A stretch of DNA of 64,000 bases from contig NZ_CP150667.1 in assembly GCF_038024065.1 (NCBI RefSeq), positions 3,913,501-3,977,500 on the forward strand, given 5' to 3'. The notes beneath the pieces were generated by a model, which searched no databases, was not told the DNA's origin, and was given only the letters and a program-made list of their open reading frames with translations. Shown here one piece after another: positions 28,723 to 38,751 of the stretch. A program made the position numbers and the translations under genes. Source of the DNA: Polaribacter sejongensis (GTDB lineage Bacteria > Bacteroidota > Bacteroidia > Flavobacteriales > Flavobacteriaceae). The first letter of the stretch is position 1. Each line of letters starts with the position of its first letter.

Positions 28723-30339
28723 TTAATAAACTTTTTCACCATTTAAGAAAGTAGAAACAGCTTTTGTTTTCGGTATATTATTGCCTTTAACTTTCATAAT
28801 ATCTTGGTTTAAAATTACAAAATCTGCAAATTTACCAACTTCAATAGAACCTTTTTCGTCTTCTTCAAAATTAGAATAAGCTGCCCAAATGGTCATTCCT
28901 TTTAAAGTTTCTTCTCTGGTTAAGGCATTTTCCATCTGAAAACCATTTTTAGGATAATTGTTAAGGTCTTTTCTAATAGTAGCTGCGTAAAACGTTAAAA
29001 ACGGATTTACTTGCTCTACCGGAAAATCGGTACCCAAAGCAATTTTTCCATATGTATTTAATAAGTCTTTAAAAGCATAAGCACCTTTCATTCGCTCTTT
29101 GCCAATTCTTTCTTCTGCCCAATACATATCTGAAGTTGCATGCGTTGGTTGCACAGAAGGTAATATATTATCAAAGTTTTTAAAATCATCAGGAGCAATA
29201 ATTTGTGCATGTTCTATTCTCCAACGTCTGTCTTTTTCGTTTTTTAAAACTTCTTTATAGGTTTTTAAAAGCCACGTATTTGCAGAATCTCCAATAGCGT
29301 GCGTATTCATTTGAAAATTGGATGCAGCAATTTGCCTTGCAATTTCTTGATATCTCTCTGGGCTATAAATTAAGGCTCCAAAATGGTTGTCTCTATCAGA
29401 ATATGGTTTGCGCATCGCAGCTCCTCTAGAACCCAAAGCGCCATCTCCATACACTTTAAAAGAACGCACGTTTAATCTGTCGGTTTTTACAATGCCGTTG
29501 TTAATATAATAGTCTATTTCTTGTTGATTATCGCCAGAAACCATTGCATAAATACGCATTTTTAAATTTCCTTTTTGTTGTAAACTATCAATTAATTCAA
29601 TTGTTTTTTTGTTGATTCCTGCATCATCCACCGTGGTTAAACCGTAAGAAAAAGAAATTTGTTGTGCATCTAATAACCCTTGAATTGCTTCTTCTTTTGT
29701 AGTTTCTGGAAACTTGATAAAATCCATGGCAGCATCAATTAAGACTCCAGTTAATTCCCCATCTTTCAAAATAATTTCTCCTCCAGAAACTTTGGTGTCT
29801 TTTGTTATTTCTGATAAATCAATTGCTGCTTGATTTACCAACAAAGCATGACCATCAACTCTACCAACAGCAACAGGAGTTGTTGGAAATAATTGATCTA
29901 ATTTTTCTTTAGTAGGAAATTCTTTTACTTCCCAATCATTCTGATCCCATCCACGACCCGTAATAAAAGTGACGTTTTTTTCTTTTTGAAAAGCAACAAT
30001 TTTATCTAAAACTTCGTCGTAACTTTTAGTGCCTTCTAGAGATACTTTTTGTTGCTGTAATCCCATTCTGAAAAAATGACAATGAGCATCAATCAAACCG
30101 GGTACAATTGTTTGATTTTTTGCGTCAACTATATTTTCAGATTGATATTTTTCTTGAATTTCTTTCGAAGTTCCTACAGCAATAAACTTTCCGTCTTTTA
30201 TAGCAAAAGCTTCTGCTTTTTCAAATTGATTATTTACTGTATAGGTATTAGAATTGATGACAATTACATCTGCTTTTTGTTTTTTATTATAAGAAGTTAA
30301 TACACTTATTATGGTGAATAAGAAAATAAGTTTTTTCAT
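28723..30339 (-). CDS. YtcJ-like metal-dependent amidohydrolase, exported
   Basis: 538 residues of the amidohydrolase 3 family. Metal and active-site motifs: PGLIDAHCHFFRMG, GRGWDQNDW, MNTHAIGDSAN, RIEHAQI and GTDFPVEQVNPF; the C-terminal composite domain ends GKFADFVILNQDI. The N-terminus MKKLIFLFTIISVLTSYNKKQ looks like a lipoprotein signal in which the lipobox Cys is Tyr (TAT, one base from TGT). Last gene of a three-gene run with M28 peptidase and DoxX (17-base spacer). Substrate unknown. Confidence 0.9.
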   Translation of the reverse strand: MKKLIFLFTIISVLTSYNKKQKADVIVINSNTYTVNNQFEKAEAFAIKDGKFIAVGTSKEIQEKYQSENIVDAKNQTIVPGLIDAHCHFFRMGLQQQKVSLEGTKSYDEVLDKIVAFQKEKNVTFITGRGWDQNDWEVKEFPTKEKLDQLFPTTPVAVGRVDGHALLVNQAAIDLSEITKDTKVSGGEIILKDGELTGVLIDAAMDFIKFPETTKEEAIQGLLDAQQISFSYGLTTVDDAGINKKTIELIDSLQQKGNLKMRIYAMVSGDNQQEIDYYINNGIVKTDRLNVRSFKVYGDGALGSRGAAMRKPYSDRDNHFGALIYSPERYQEIARQIAASNFQMNTHAIGDSANTWLLKTYKEVLKNEKDRRWRIEHAQIIAPDDFKNFDNILPSVQPTHATSDMYWAEERIGKERMKGAYAFKDLLNTYGKIALGTDFPVEQVNPFLTFYAATIRKDLNNYPKNGFQMENALTREETLKGMTIWAAYSNFEEDEKGSIEVGKFADFVILNQDIMKVKGNNIPKTKAVSTFLNGEKVY

Positions 30340-30356
30340 TTAAGGTAATTTTAATT

Positions 30357-30719
30357 TTATGAATTTAAGTAAATAAGATATAATAAATACATCAATAAAA
30401 ATTGTAACGGAATTCTAATAATGGCTATTTTTTTAGAGCCAACGGCTGGTCTTTCTTTGGTAACATCCCAAATATGAATGGGTAGAAAAAGAACCATCAG
30501 CATAAAAATACCAATGGCAGCATTTTTTACTGTAGATGGAAAAAATAACCCTAAGCCTAATATAAACTCAATAACCCCTGCAACATAATTTACCAATCGC
30601 TTCGGTAAAAAATTGGGTATAAAGTGTTTAAAAATATTGGGTTTTATAACGTGCATAATTCCTGCGAAGCAGAATAAAATACCAAAAAATATTTTTAAAA
30701 TCAGCATGAAAATGTCCAT
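30357..30719 (-). CDS. DoxX-family membrane protein
   Basis: 120 residues, four predicted membrane segments. Pattern KIFFGILFCFAGIMHVIKPNIF, PKRLVNYVAGVIEFILGLGL and LPIHIWDV is typical of DoxX/DoxD-like small quinol-linked proteins. Four bases after the M28 peptidase stop and 17 before the amidohydrolase start, so co-transcribed. Role unknown. Confidence 0.85.
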   Translation of the reverse strand: MDIFMLILKIFFGILFCFAGIMHVIKPNIFKHFIPNFLPKRLVNYVAGVIEFILGLGLFFPSTVKNAAIGIFMLMVLFLPIHIWDVTKERPAVGSKKIAIIRIPLQFLLMYLLYLIYLNS

Positions 30720-30723
30720 GGAA

Positions 30724-32157
30724 TTACGGTTTTACCGGAGTATTGTTATATAAATATTTATCCATTAGATAAATAATGCTTGCCATTGAGGCGCTTCCTA
30801 ACTCTAACTCGCGTTTGTTTACTTTGTCAAAAGTATCTGTGCTTGTATGGTGATAATCAAAATAGCGTTGAGAGTCGGGTCTGTAACCAACCAAGGTTAC
30901 GTTTTCTGCCTTAAGCGGACTAATATCTGCACCAGAACCACCTTTGTCTAAATCGTGTAAACCATAAGGAGACAATAGTTTTTTCCAGCTTTGTAACAAT
31001 TTTGTATTAACAGTATTTGCATCAATAGAAAAACCTCTAGGTGTATGTCCGCCACCATCAGATTCTAAAGCTCCAATATGGTTTTCTTTGTTTAGTTTTG
31101 CCAGTTCAGCATATTTTTTTGCACCTTTTGTTCCGTTTTCTTCATTCATAAAAAAGACAACTCGTAAGGTGTTTTTAGGCTTAATATTATTTTTTTTAAA
31201 TAAGTAAGCAACTTCTAAAGATTGTACAATTCCTGTACCATCATCATGTGCGCCTTCCGCTAAATCCCAAGAATCTAAATGCCCACCAACAACAAAAACA
31301 TTTTCTGGAGTTTCAGAACCTTTAATTTCTCCAACAACATTAAAAGAAGGAGCGTCTGGTAAAGTTTCACAACTTTGTTTAAAGTAGAATTTTAAATTAG
31401 GATTTGCTTTTAAATCATCACTTAAAATATTTGCAGCTCTAGAGCTTATTGCAGCAGTTGGTATGTGTTTTTCTTTAGGTAAATCTCCATAACTCATGGT
31501 TCCCGTATGCGGATAATCATCAACAGCATTGGTCATAGAACGTACAATTACACCTTTTGCACCAAAGTTTCCACAAACTGAAGCTCCTTTAACTCGTTGG
31601 TCTACGCAACCTCCATATGCTTCAAAAGTTTTTATTAAAGTATTATCAAACGGACGATTAAAAAAAATGATTTTATCTTTCATTTTATCGCCTAAAGCAG
31701 TTGCTTCTTCTAAACTTTTTACTTCTATAACTTCTGCTAAAACACCTTCTTTAGACGTTGCAATAGAAAAGCCTAAAGCACAAATGGGTACATTTTTTTG
31801 AACGCCGTTTATTGCATAATTAGCAACTTCTTTTTCGCCACGAACCCAATGAGGTACCATAACAGGTTGTAGCCAAACAGAATCTAAACCGACTTCATTC
31901 ATTAATTTTTCTCCCCAAATAACGGCTTTTTCAGCTTCTGGAGAACCTGACAAGCGACCACCAATATTCTGAGTTAAAACTCGCAACCATTCATAAGATT
32001 TACCTTCTGTTAAAGCAGTGTTGAATAGTGTTTTTATTTTAGTGGAATCAATTTTTTCTTCTGCAGAAAATTGGTTGTTGTCTATTGGTTTTTCTTGTTT
32101 TTGATTACAAGAAATTAGTAAGATTGATGATAAGAATAAGAGTAATAACTTTTTCAT
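30724..32157 (-). CDS. M28-family metallopeptidase lipoprotein (carboxypeptidase Q-like)
   Basis: 477 residues with lipoprotein signal LSSILLISC (Cys17). An inserted PA-type domain lies about 130-260. The di-zinc aminopeptidase core has all ligands: GGHLDSWDLAEGAHDDGTG (His, bridging Asp), MNEENGTKGAKKYA (Glu-Glu), ALESDGGG (Asp) and YHHTSTDTFDKV (His). Likely cleaves dipeptides or N-terminal residues at the cell surface or in the periplasm. First gene of an operon with DoxX and the amidohydrolase. Confidence 0.93.
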   Translation of the reverse strand: MKKLLLLFLSSILLISCNQKQEKPIDNNQFSAEEKIDSTKIKTLFNTALTEGKSYEWLRVLTQNIGGRLSGSPEAEKAVIWGEKLMNEVGLDSVWLQPVMVPHWVRGEKEVANYAINGVQKNVPICALGFSIATSKEGVLAEVIEVKSLEEATALGDKMKDKIIFFNRPFDNTLIKTFEAYGGCVDQRVKGASVCGNFGAKGVIVRSMTNAVDDYPHTGTMSYGDLPKEKHIPTAAISSRAANILSDDLKANPNLKFYFKQSCETLPDAPSFNVVGEIKGSETPENVFVVGGHLDSWDLAEGAHDDGTGIVQSLEVAYLFKKNNIKPKNTLRVVFFMNEENGTKGAKKYAELAKLNKENHIGALESDGGGHTPRGFSIDANTVNTKLLQSWKKLLSPYGLHDLDKGGSGADISPLKAENVTLVGYRPDSQRYFDYHHTSTDTFDKVNKRELELGSASMASIIYLMDKYLYNNTPVKP

Positions 32158-32206
32158 GTTGGGTAGTTTATTTGATTCTATAAAGCTACAAAAATGAAAT
32201 GACTAT

Positions 32207-33019
32207 TTATTTAATTTGAAAATGAATATGATCATCATGTCTAACGGCACCACAACCATGAAATCTAATTTTAGAATTACGGAGGTTTAACCTGTTTTTA
32301 AGATGAGGTTCTATAAAAATTTTACTAATCGCATCTTCTTTTAAGATTTGTATAATAAGGTTTTTGGTTGCTTTTTCTGATATTTTTAAATCTGAGTGAA
32401 AGCTACCTAATGTAAAATACTTAGTAAAGTCATATTGCCAAAACCCTTTTTTCTTACAAATATTGGTTTGGTTGGTTTCGCTTTTTTTTGGAGCAACAAA
32501 GACTCCGTAACCACTATTAGAAGGTTTCGTATTTGTATTTACACCTTTTTCGGTTTGATATATAAATGATATGTCAATCTTTTTACCATCATTATGACTT
32601 AAATGAGGAAGTAGCGGAAATCCATCAAAAAAAGGAAAATTAGCATCTAAATACACCACTTTTAATGAAGGCGATTCTTTATTCATTTTTAAAGAAATAC
32701 TTGTTAATACTGCTTGCATTTTAGGCGTTACATAATTTCTATTAAAGAGTTTGGTTAGAAAATTATGAGCTTCTAAGTTTTTATTGTTTTCAATTTTAAC
32801 ACGTCCAAACAACGGTGCAACTTTTGGAACAATTAAAAAGGTTGTTAATATATATAAAGAGATGAAAAAGAATGTTCTCTTTACTTTATATTTTGATACT
32901 TTATTAGAAATCAACAAAAATGTAATTACATATAAAATGCCTCCAATTTGAGTTGCTACAGTTAGAATTATGAAAATTAATACATGTAGAATTCCTTTAA
33001 AAAAATAGTTACTTCTCAT
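32207..33019 (-). CDS. Membrane-anchored MepA/LAS-type metallopeptidase-like protein
   Basis: 270 residues. Two or three hydrophobic segments (about 7-38 and 48-70) precede an exported domain. That domain carries the LAS peptidase zinc signature: His142-x6-Asp149 (SHNDGKKIDI) and His264-x-His266 (HDDHIHFQIK), the last as in MepA-type (M74) murein endopeptidases. Two cysteines (188, 256) could form a disulfide. I infer a peptidoglycan-cutting or related hydrolase tethered to the membrane. Overlaps the upstream TPR gene by 11 bases and ends an operon of four. Confidence 0.7.
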   Translation of the reverse strand: MRSNYFFKGILHVLIFIILTVATQIGGILYVITFLLISNKVSKYKVKRTFFFISLYILTTFLIVPKVAPLFGRVKIENNKNLEAHNFLTKLFNRNYVTPKMQAVLTSISLKMNKESPSLKVVYLDANFPFFDGFPLLPHLSHNDGKKIDISFIYQTEKGVNTNTKPSNSGYGVFVAPKKSETNQTNICKKKGFWQYDFTKYFTLGSFHSDLKISEKATKNLIIQILKEDAISKIFIEPHLKNRLNLRNSKIRFHGCGAVRHDDHIHFQIK

Positions 33020-33725
33020 TTAGAATTTTACGAGCCTCAGAAAGTATGTTTCTATTTTTTCTTGCATTTGCGTTGGTCATTGCGTTTATTTCTGTAATAA
33101 CTTCAGTTAAAATCTCTTTAGCTGCCTCTTTTTTGTTATTCCTAATTAAGAATTTAGAGAGTTCAAGTCTTTCATTGTAATGAGAGTAACGGATATCAAT
33201 TTTTCTCAATTGAATTTCTGCCAACTCTAGTTCTCCTTTCTGCTCTAACGCTAAGCCGTAAAAAAAGAGTGTTTCTTTAAAGTTTTTTTGAAGGTCTATT
33301 TTGGGAGCATATGCAATAACCTTATCGTAACCTTGAATGTTATAATAACAAATAATAAGTTTGTTTATAGTGTGTGGATCGTCTTTAAAGTTACTTTCTA
33401 GCGCATTTTCATAGTGTTCAATTGCGTTTTGATACTCTTTGTTTTGTGCATACGCATCGGCTAAATTAATCTTGTTTTGAAATGTGTTAGAGAATTTTAG
33501 AGCTGTCTCTAATTCTTTAATCTTCTTGGTAGGATTAATTATAGTTGTAATTTCCTCTGTTATCTGTGTAACATCTGTTTTGTTTATTACTTGTGTTAAA
33601 AGATAAATAATACAACCAATTACCGGAATAAAGAATATGATAAAATACCAATACATATTGTTTCTATTCTTATAGACATGGTATGCACAATAAATTTGAA
33701 GTCCAATAATTAAGTAATATAACAT
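33009..33725 (-). CDS. TPR membrane protein with PLDc_N-like N-terminus
   Basis: 238 residues. Two N-terminal membrane segments with the motif YWYFIIFFIPVIGCIIYLL resemble the phospholipase-D nuclease N-terminal (PLDc_N) segment. After it comes a cytoplasmic region with about three TPR units (ADAYAQNKEYQNAIEHYENA, and FYGLALEQKGELELAEIQL). Probable scaffold. Third gene of the minus-strand operon, overlapping the LAS peptidase-like gene. Confidence 0.75.
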   Translation of the reverse strand: MLYYLIIGLQIYCAYHVYKNRNNMYWYFIIFFIPVIGCIIYLLTQVINKTDVTQITEEITTIINPTKKIKELETALKFSNTFQNKINLADAYAQNKEYQNAIEHYENALESNFKDDPHTINKLIICYYNIQGYDKVIAYAPKIDLQKNFKETLFFYGLALEQKGELELAEIQLRKIDIRYSHYNERLELSKFLIRNNKKEAAKEILTEVITEINAMTNANARKNRNILSEARKILNEK

Positions 33726-33764
33726 AAAATTAATTTGGTAAAAAGGTTGCTTTTAAACAGGTTT

Positions 33765-35528
33765 TTAAAAATCGAACTTATAGGTTAAACCACCAAGTAT
33801 TTGAGCTCCTTGCGTATTAAAGTTTGCAAAACGTTGGTACTCTGTGTTTAAAACATTGTTTAACTTTAGAAAAGCCGAAAACTTATCGTTAAAATGATAC
33901 CCTCCGTTTAAGTTTACATCGGTAAAAGATGCTACGTTTTCTGAACCATTTTGGGCAGTTGGATATTGGCTTGTGTAAAGCGCATCTTTTCTTTCGCTAA
34001 CATAGAAAATATTAGCACCTGCAAACCATTTATTTGTTTTGTATTTCGCAGAAATACTTCCTTCTACAGAAGGTAAGTTCCAAGCTTCTACTTCATTTTC
34101 TAATGTGTAACTATTGTATATTCCTTGCAATCCGAATGATAAGTTTTTAGAATATTCATATTCTAGTTCTGTAAAGAAGGTGTTGGTTTTTACATCATCA
34201 TAACGAACATCAAAAGAATTTCCATATTCATACCCTTTCAAATCCATGCTATTATAAGTAGTATTGGTTCCGTCAGACTTAGAATTGTTTCTTATAAACA
34301 TTGGTTTGTCTTCTTCAGACTTAAAACTTGCTTTTACATTAAAACTTAAATCGTCTACAATCAGACCTTTAAAACCTAAAAAGAGGTTCGATTTTTCTAA
34401 AGTTTGCGTTATAAAAAGTGTTGGCGATACGTAAGGATTTTCCTCTGTAAAGTTTTTGTAAGTATTGGTATGTAAGTCACCCGTAATACCTGCATACACA
34501 TTTAAATATTCTTCTATAATTGGTCCTTCAACAAAAACATCTGGCAGTATAAAAAAGTTGTTAGCGCTGTTTTCTGAATCAAAAGAGGCAATTAATTTAA
34601 GTCCAGGTTTTATAGAAAAACCTTCATACTCCATTTTATATTGAGGGTTTATGTTGATGGTAGAGGTACCGTATTTTAAAGGATTAGAATTGCTGTAATC
34701 GTTTTTAAATTCTCCTTTTAAAAACTCGATACTGGTTGCTACAGAGATATCATTTAAATTAGGCAGTAAATAATCTAAAGGCAAGTTTAATTTTGCTTCA
34801 AATTTAGCCAAGGTTTCGCTACTTTCATGGCCATCTGTATAGTTTGCAAAGTTTACTTTTCCTGATTGAATATAAGAATCTTCAAAATTGAATTCCCCAA
34901 TTAAATCAAAATAATTAAATACTTGCTCTTCATTTATTGCTGATATAGTTGGCTCTGTAAAAGTAATATCTGGTAAACCGTACCAATTATAAAGATTTCT
35001 TTCAGAATTTAAAGTTACTTTCCAATCGAAATAACGTTCCTGTTGTTTGTAAAATGCTCCAATATTAAAATTAGAAAAATTACTGTTAAGTACTGAGTTT
35101 TTAACATTGTCTAGAGATGCTAAATACTTTGCATTAAAACCAAACTCGTTTTCGTAATTAGTACTATGGGTTAGATACGTTTCTAAATATGGAGTTGTAT
35201 AATTCCCGATACCTGCGGCTAAATAGTTCTTGTAGACCCTTTCTTTAACGCCTACATCAATGCCTTTTACAACACCACTTTTAGGAATAAAAGTAGAGGC
35301 AACTGGAGCAGAAAAAATAGTATATTCTAGTTTTTTCTTTTCGCTGTTTTTAAGCAATTCTATTTTAGGGTTTTTATTAATTTTTTTGGCATCAGAAATT
35401 TTAGGATTGTATTTTGTTACAATATTTACAATTTCTGTTTTTACGGTGTCTTTAGCCTGATCCTTTTTTTGAGCGTTTAAACTTAAAAATGAAAAATAGA
35501 CTAGAAATAATGTGAAACCTTTTTTCAT
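33765..35528 (-). CDS. Outer-membrane beta-barrel protein (TonB-receptor-like, no plug)
   Basis: 587 residues, signal peptide MKKGFTLFLVYFSFLSLNAQ. Short Lys-rich N-terminal part, then alternating amphipathic strands typical of TonB-receptor barrels, ending in GAQILGGLTYKFDF with terminal Phe. No plug motif and no CarboxypepD_reg domain are visible, so it is either a plugless barrel or a diverged receptor. Its ATG overlaps the stop of the large TPR protein by one base, which suggests a joint surface complex. Confidence 0.8.
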   Translation of the reverse strand: MKKGFTLFLVYFSFLSLNAQKKDQAKDTVKTEIVNIVTKYNPKISDAKKINKNPKIELLKNSEKKKLEYTIFSAPVASTFIPKSGVVKGIDVGVKERVYKNYLAAGIGNYTTPYLETYLTHSTNYENEFGFNAKYLASLDNVKNSVLNSNFSNFNIGAFYKQQERYFDWKVTLNSERNLYNWYGLPDITFTEPTISAINEEQVFNYFDLIGEFNFEDSYIQSGKVNFANYTDGHESSETLAKFEAKLNLPLDYLLPNLNDISVATSIEFLKGEFKNDYSNSNPLKYGTSTININPQYKMEYEGFSIKPGLKLIASFDSENSANNFFILPDVFVEGPIIEEYLNVYAGITGDLHTNTYKNFTEENPYVSPTLFITQTLEKSNLFLGFKGLIVDDLSFNVKASFKSEEDKPMFIRNNSKSDGTNTTYNSMDLKGYEYGNSFDVRYDDVKTNTFFTELEYEYSKNLSFGLQGIYNSYTLENEVEAWNLPSVEGSISAKYKTNKWFAGANIFYVSERKDALYTSQYPTAQNGSENVASFTDVNLNGGYHFNDKFSAFLKLNNVLNTEYQRFANFNTQGAQILGGLTYKFDF

Positions 35529-38500
35529 TATTTTTTATTGTTTTTAATTGTGTTGTCCTCTTTAATAGGAGTTACTGAGTTATTAGTTTTGGCTTCGTTT
35601 TCTTTTATTGTTTTTAGCTCTTTTTTAGCTTCTTCTACAATGTCTTCAAATTGTGTAAAGTTTTTAATGATGTTTTCTAACACAAAAGTAGCCTGATACA
35701 CATCTTGCAAACCATAATAATTTTTACCCATTATTATATAACTTTTTACAGCCCAATATTTATAAGAAGAGTAATTTGCTATTAAATTCTGAACCGTTTT
35801 ATTAGAGTCTAAGTATTCTTCTTGTTGATTTTTAAAGAAAGCATTATAAAATAAGGCCTCTGCTTTTAATTCTCCGGTAGCTTTACGTTCTACTTCTGTA
35901 TAATATTCTTCAGCAGTATAAAAATCTTCGGTTTTAAAAGAAGCACGTGCAATAATTATTTTGGCATCATTTTCTAATTGGCTATTCAACTTCTCTTTTG
36001 CAAGAATTTTTTTAGCGTATGTAATAGCTTGGTCATAAGCTTCGGTTTCATAATAACCTTTCATTAGATTACTCTGTGCAAATAATACATTCTCGGTAGA
36101 ATAAGCTTCTAGTTCTAATCGATCTAATATTTGTATTGCATTCTCAAATTCATCTCTTTCAAGAAATATTTGAGCTAATTTGGCTAGAGAATCTTCACTA
36201 TATTCATTTTGTCCTTCTTCTAAAACATTTTGATAATAGGCAATAGCCTTGTTAAATTCTTTTTCTTTAAAAAGGATGTCTGCCAAATAATAATTTGCCT
36301 TTAACTTGTGAATTCCTTCAGGAAAAGAAATGGTGTATTTAGAAAGTGCTCTAATAATTTCACTACCATCTTTTGCTTCAAAGTATTTTTTCTCCGCCAC
36401 AGCAAAGGTTGTATTGTCTAAATCTGAATCTGTAACATTGATAAATTTTAAGCCAGATATCCAATCTACATACTCGTTTAAATTGCCATTGTCAATATAA
36501 ACATTTCTAGCATTCGCAACTGCTTCAAAAGCATCTGGAGAATTTGGGAACTGTCTGGTTGTTTGTTTAAACTTTTCTAATGCTTTTTTACTATCATTTT
36601 CACTATAATACAATAGACCTTGACGTACTAATGCTTTTGGTAGAAAAATACTATTTGGATGTTTTTCTATCAATCTGTTGTAAGCATTATGTGCATTGTT
36701 ATTCTCTTTTATTACAGTATATGTATTTGCAAGTTGAAATAAAGCATCATCTTTTAAGTTAGAAATCTGGTATTTATTTACCACATTGGTAAGCGCTGTA
36801 ATTTTAGCTTGATTGTCTTCTATAAAACCATAACTCATTCCAATTTGATACTGCGCATAATCTGCTTCTGCACCATAGGTATTAACAACCGTAGTGTAAG
36901 CATCAATGGCGCTTCTGTAATTTCTAATGGCAAAGTAACTATCACCTAAACGAATGTATGCATCGTCTTTAATGTCTTTTTCTAGAGAACCATCTTTTAA
37001 GAAGTTCTCGAAAGATACGGCTGCATTTGCATAATTTTTTAGTGTAAAATTACTGTATCCTATATTGTAATCAATTAGTTTAAAATCTTCATCTTTTGAT
37101 TTCAACTCCTTTTTTAAAGCAGTAAATTTGGAAAGTGCTTCTTTTGGGTTGTCTAATTGGTACAAAGTTTCTGCTTCCCAATATTTAGATTTTTCTCTAA
37201 TAGATACGTCTGTTGCTTTTTTACCTGTAACAAACAAAGGCAATGCTTCTTGTAATTTTTGATCATTAAATAATTGAATACCTCTGTACAATGAAACTTC
37301 AGAAATTAATGAATTATTTTTTTCAGTTTTCTTTTCGTTCAGAAAGACTAAAGCACCTTTAAAATCTTGTTGATGTAAGAAAGAAGAAACTACTAAGTCG
37401 TTAATTTCTTCATAAGCTGTAGATTTTGGATATTCTTTTAAATACTCTTGTAAAACTTCTGCAACACTTTTAAAAGGGTTTCCTGCTTCATAACTCAATT
37501 TGGCGTAATTTAAAGCAGCATCTTCTTTAATTTTTCTATCAAAATCCATTTCAGAAGCAGTTTTAAACGCATTTAAAGCCTCTGTCTTTTTCTCTAAATT
37601 AAGGTAACATTCACCTAAATGATAATACGCGTTTTGAGAAATAAAGTTTTTCTCATCTATAATTTTATTAAAATTACTAATCGCATTTTCAAAATCGTTT
37701 TGTTTGTAATATGCATATCCTAATTGATAAAAATCGGTGTTGTTCCATTTTCCTTTTTTACCGGTATATGCTTTTAAATACGGAATTGCTTCACTGTATT
37801 TTTCTAAATTGAAATAGCTCTCTCCAATTATTTTAGAAATCTCCGATCTATCTTTTTTAGGAAAGGTGTTAATTAGTTCTTTACCAACTTTAATACAACG
37901 TTCAAATTTACCAGCTTGAAAACTAATGTCTAATAAATAATAAGAAATTTCTACACGGTAGGTTTCGTTGTCTGCAATTTCTTTAAACGTAGATTCAGCA
38001 ATGCCATAATCTTCTAATTTATACGCAATGTAACCATAATAATACCTAGCATCATTTCCGTATTTAGCATCATTAATTAATGGAAGAAATTTTTCTTTGG
38101 CTAAAGGCAAATTGTTGCTAATTACATAAGAATACCCCATTTTAAAATCGAGTTCCTTTTTATCCTCCTTAGAAAGGTAAGTAGCATCTACTTTTTGGTA
38201 CCATTTAAGTGCATAAGCTGCTTTTTTATTAGCAAAGTAATAATTTGCAACTGTAAAAACTGCAGTATTTTTTTTACTACTATTAGGATTTTCTTCTATA
38301 AAAGTAAGCACTTTTTTATCTGCGTCTGGCTGTTTTAATCGTACAGCACACATGGCATCATAATAAGCAGCATCTGCTTTTAAATTAGAGCCAAGAGTAG
38401 CCGTCTCGTTTATTGCCATAAAACTTGTTTGTGCCGCAGCATAAGCTTTATTATTAAACAATTTTATAGCATTGTTGTATTTTGTGAAAATATTAGTTTC

Positions 38501-38587
38501 TACAATTGTTTGCTGACTATAGCCAACAAAAACAGTTAGCAATAAGAAACAAGTAATAAAACGTTTTTTTATAAAAACAAACTTCAT
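35528..38587 (-). CDS. Large secreted tetratricopeptide-repeat protein
   Basis: 1019 residues; signal peptide ending FVGYSQQ (about 26 residues). Nearly the whole chain is TPR/Sel1-like helical pairs, for example YYYGYIAYKLEDYGIAEST, FYQLGYAYYKQNDFENAISN and YIRLGDSYFAIRNYRSAIDA. The last 30 residues are charged and low-complexity. Probably a periplasmic or surface scaffold that works with the barrel protein encoded behind it. Similar TPR-plus-barrel pairs are seen in Bacteroidota, but I cannot assign a named system. Confidence 0.88.
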   Translation of the reverse strand: MKFVFIKKRFITCFLLLTVFVGYSQQTIVETNIFTKYNNAIKLFNNKAYAAAQTSFMAINETATLGSNLKADAAYYDAMCAVRLKQPDADKKVLTFIEENPNSSKKNTAVFTVANYYFANKKAAYALKWYQKVDATYLSKEDKKELDFKMGYSYVISNNLPLAKEKFLPLINDAKYGNDARYYYGYIAYKLEDYGIAESTFKEIADNETYRVEISYYLLDISFQAGKFERCIKVGKELINTFPKKDRSEISKIIGESYFNLEKYSEAIPYLKAYTGKKGKWNNTDFYQLGYAYYKQNDFENAISNFNKIIDEKNFISQNAYYHLGECYLNLEKKTEALNAFKTASEMDFDRKIKEDAALNYAKLSYEAGNPFKSVAEVLQEYLKEYPKSTAYEEINDLVVSSFLHQQDFKGALVFLNEKKTEKNNSLISEVSLYRGIQLFNDQKLQEALPLFVTGKKATDVSIREKSKYWEAETLYQLDNPKEALSKFTALKKELKSKDEDFKLIDYNIGYSNFTLKNYANAAVSFENFLKDGSLEKDIKDDAYIRLGDSYFAIRNYRSAIDAYTTVVNTYGAEADYAQYQIGMSYGFIEDNQAKITALTNVVNKYQISNLKDDALFQLANTYTVIKENNNAHNAYNRLIEKHPNSIFLPKALVRQGLLYYSENDSKKALEKFKQTTRQFPNSPDAFEAVANARNVYIDNGNLNEYVDWISGLKFINVTDSDLDNTTFAVAEKKYFEAKDGSEIIRALSKYTISFPEGIHKLKANYYLADILFKEKEFNKAIAYYQNVLEEGQNEYSEDSLAKLAQIFLERDEFENAIQILDRLELEAYSTENVLFAQSNLMKGYYETEAYDQAITYAKKILAKEKLNSQLENDAKIIIARASFKTEDFYTAEEYYTEVERKATGELKAEALFYNAFFKNQQEEYLDSNKTVQNLIANYSSYKYWAVKSYIIMGKNYYGLQDVYQATFVLENIIKNFTQFEDIVEEAKKELKTIKENEAKTNNSVTPIKEDNTIKNNKK

Positions 38588-38727
38588 ATAATTAATTTTG
38601 ATACCTAGAATGAATAACGAACTTATTTTAATTTTGTTTGATGTTAGAAGAAAAAAATATGAAAAAATATTTTAATTCAAAAATAAGAATTGTTTATAAT
38701 TCATGGTATAAAATCGTTCAAAACTTT

Positions 38728-38735
38728 TAAGTTTG
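38728..38735 (+). promoter_or_regulatory. -7 box of ftsE
   Basis: TAAGTTTG fits TAnnTTTG, 17 bases before the ftsE ATG. No good -33 TTG at the right distance. Confidence 0.4.
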
Positions 38736-38751
38736 TAAAAACAAGTTTTTT

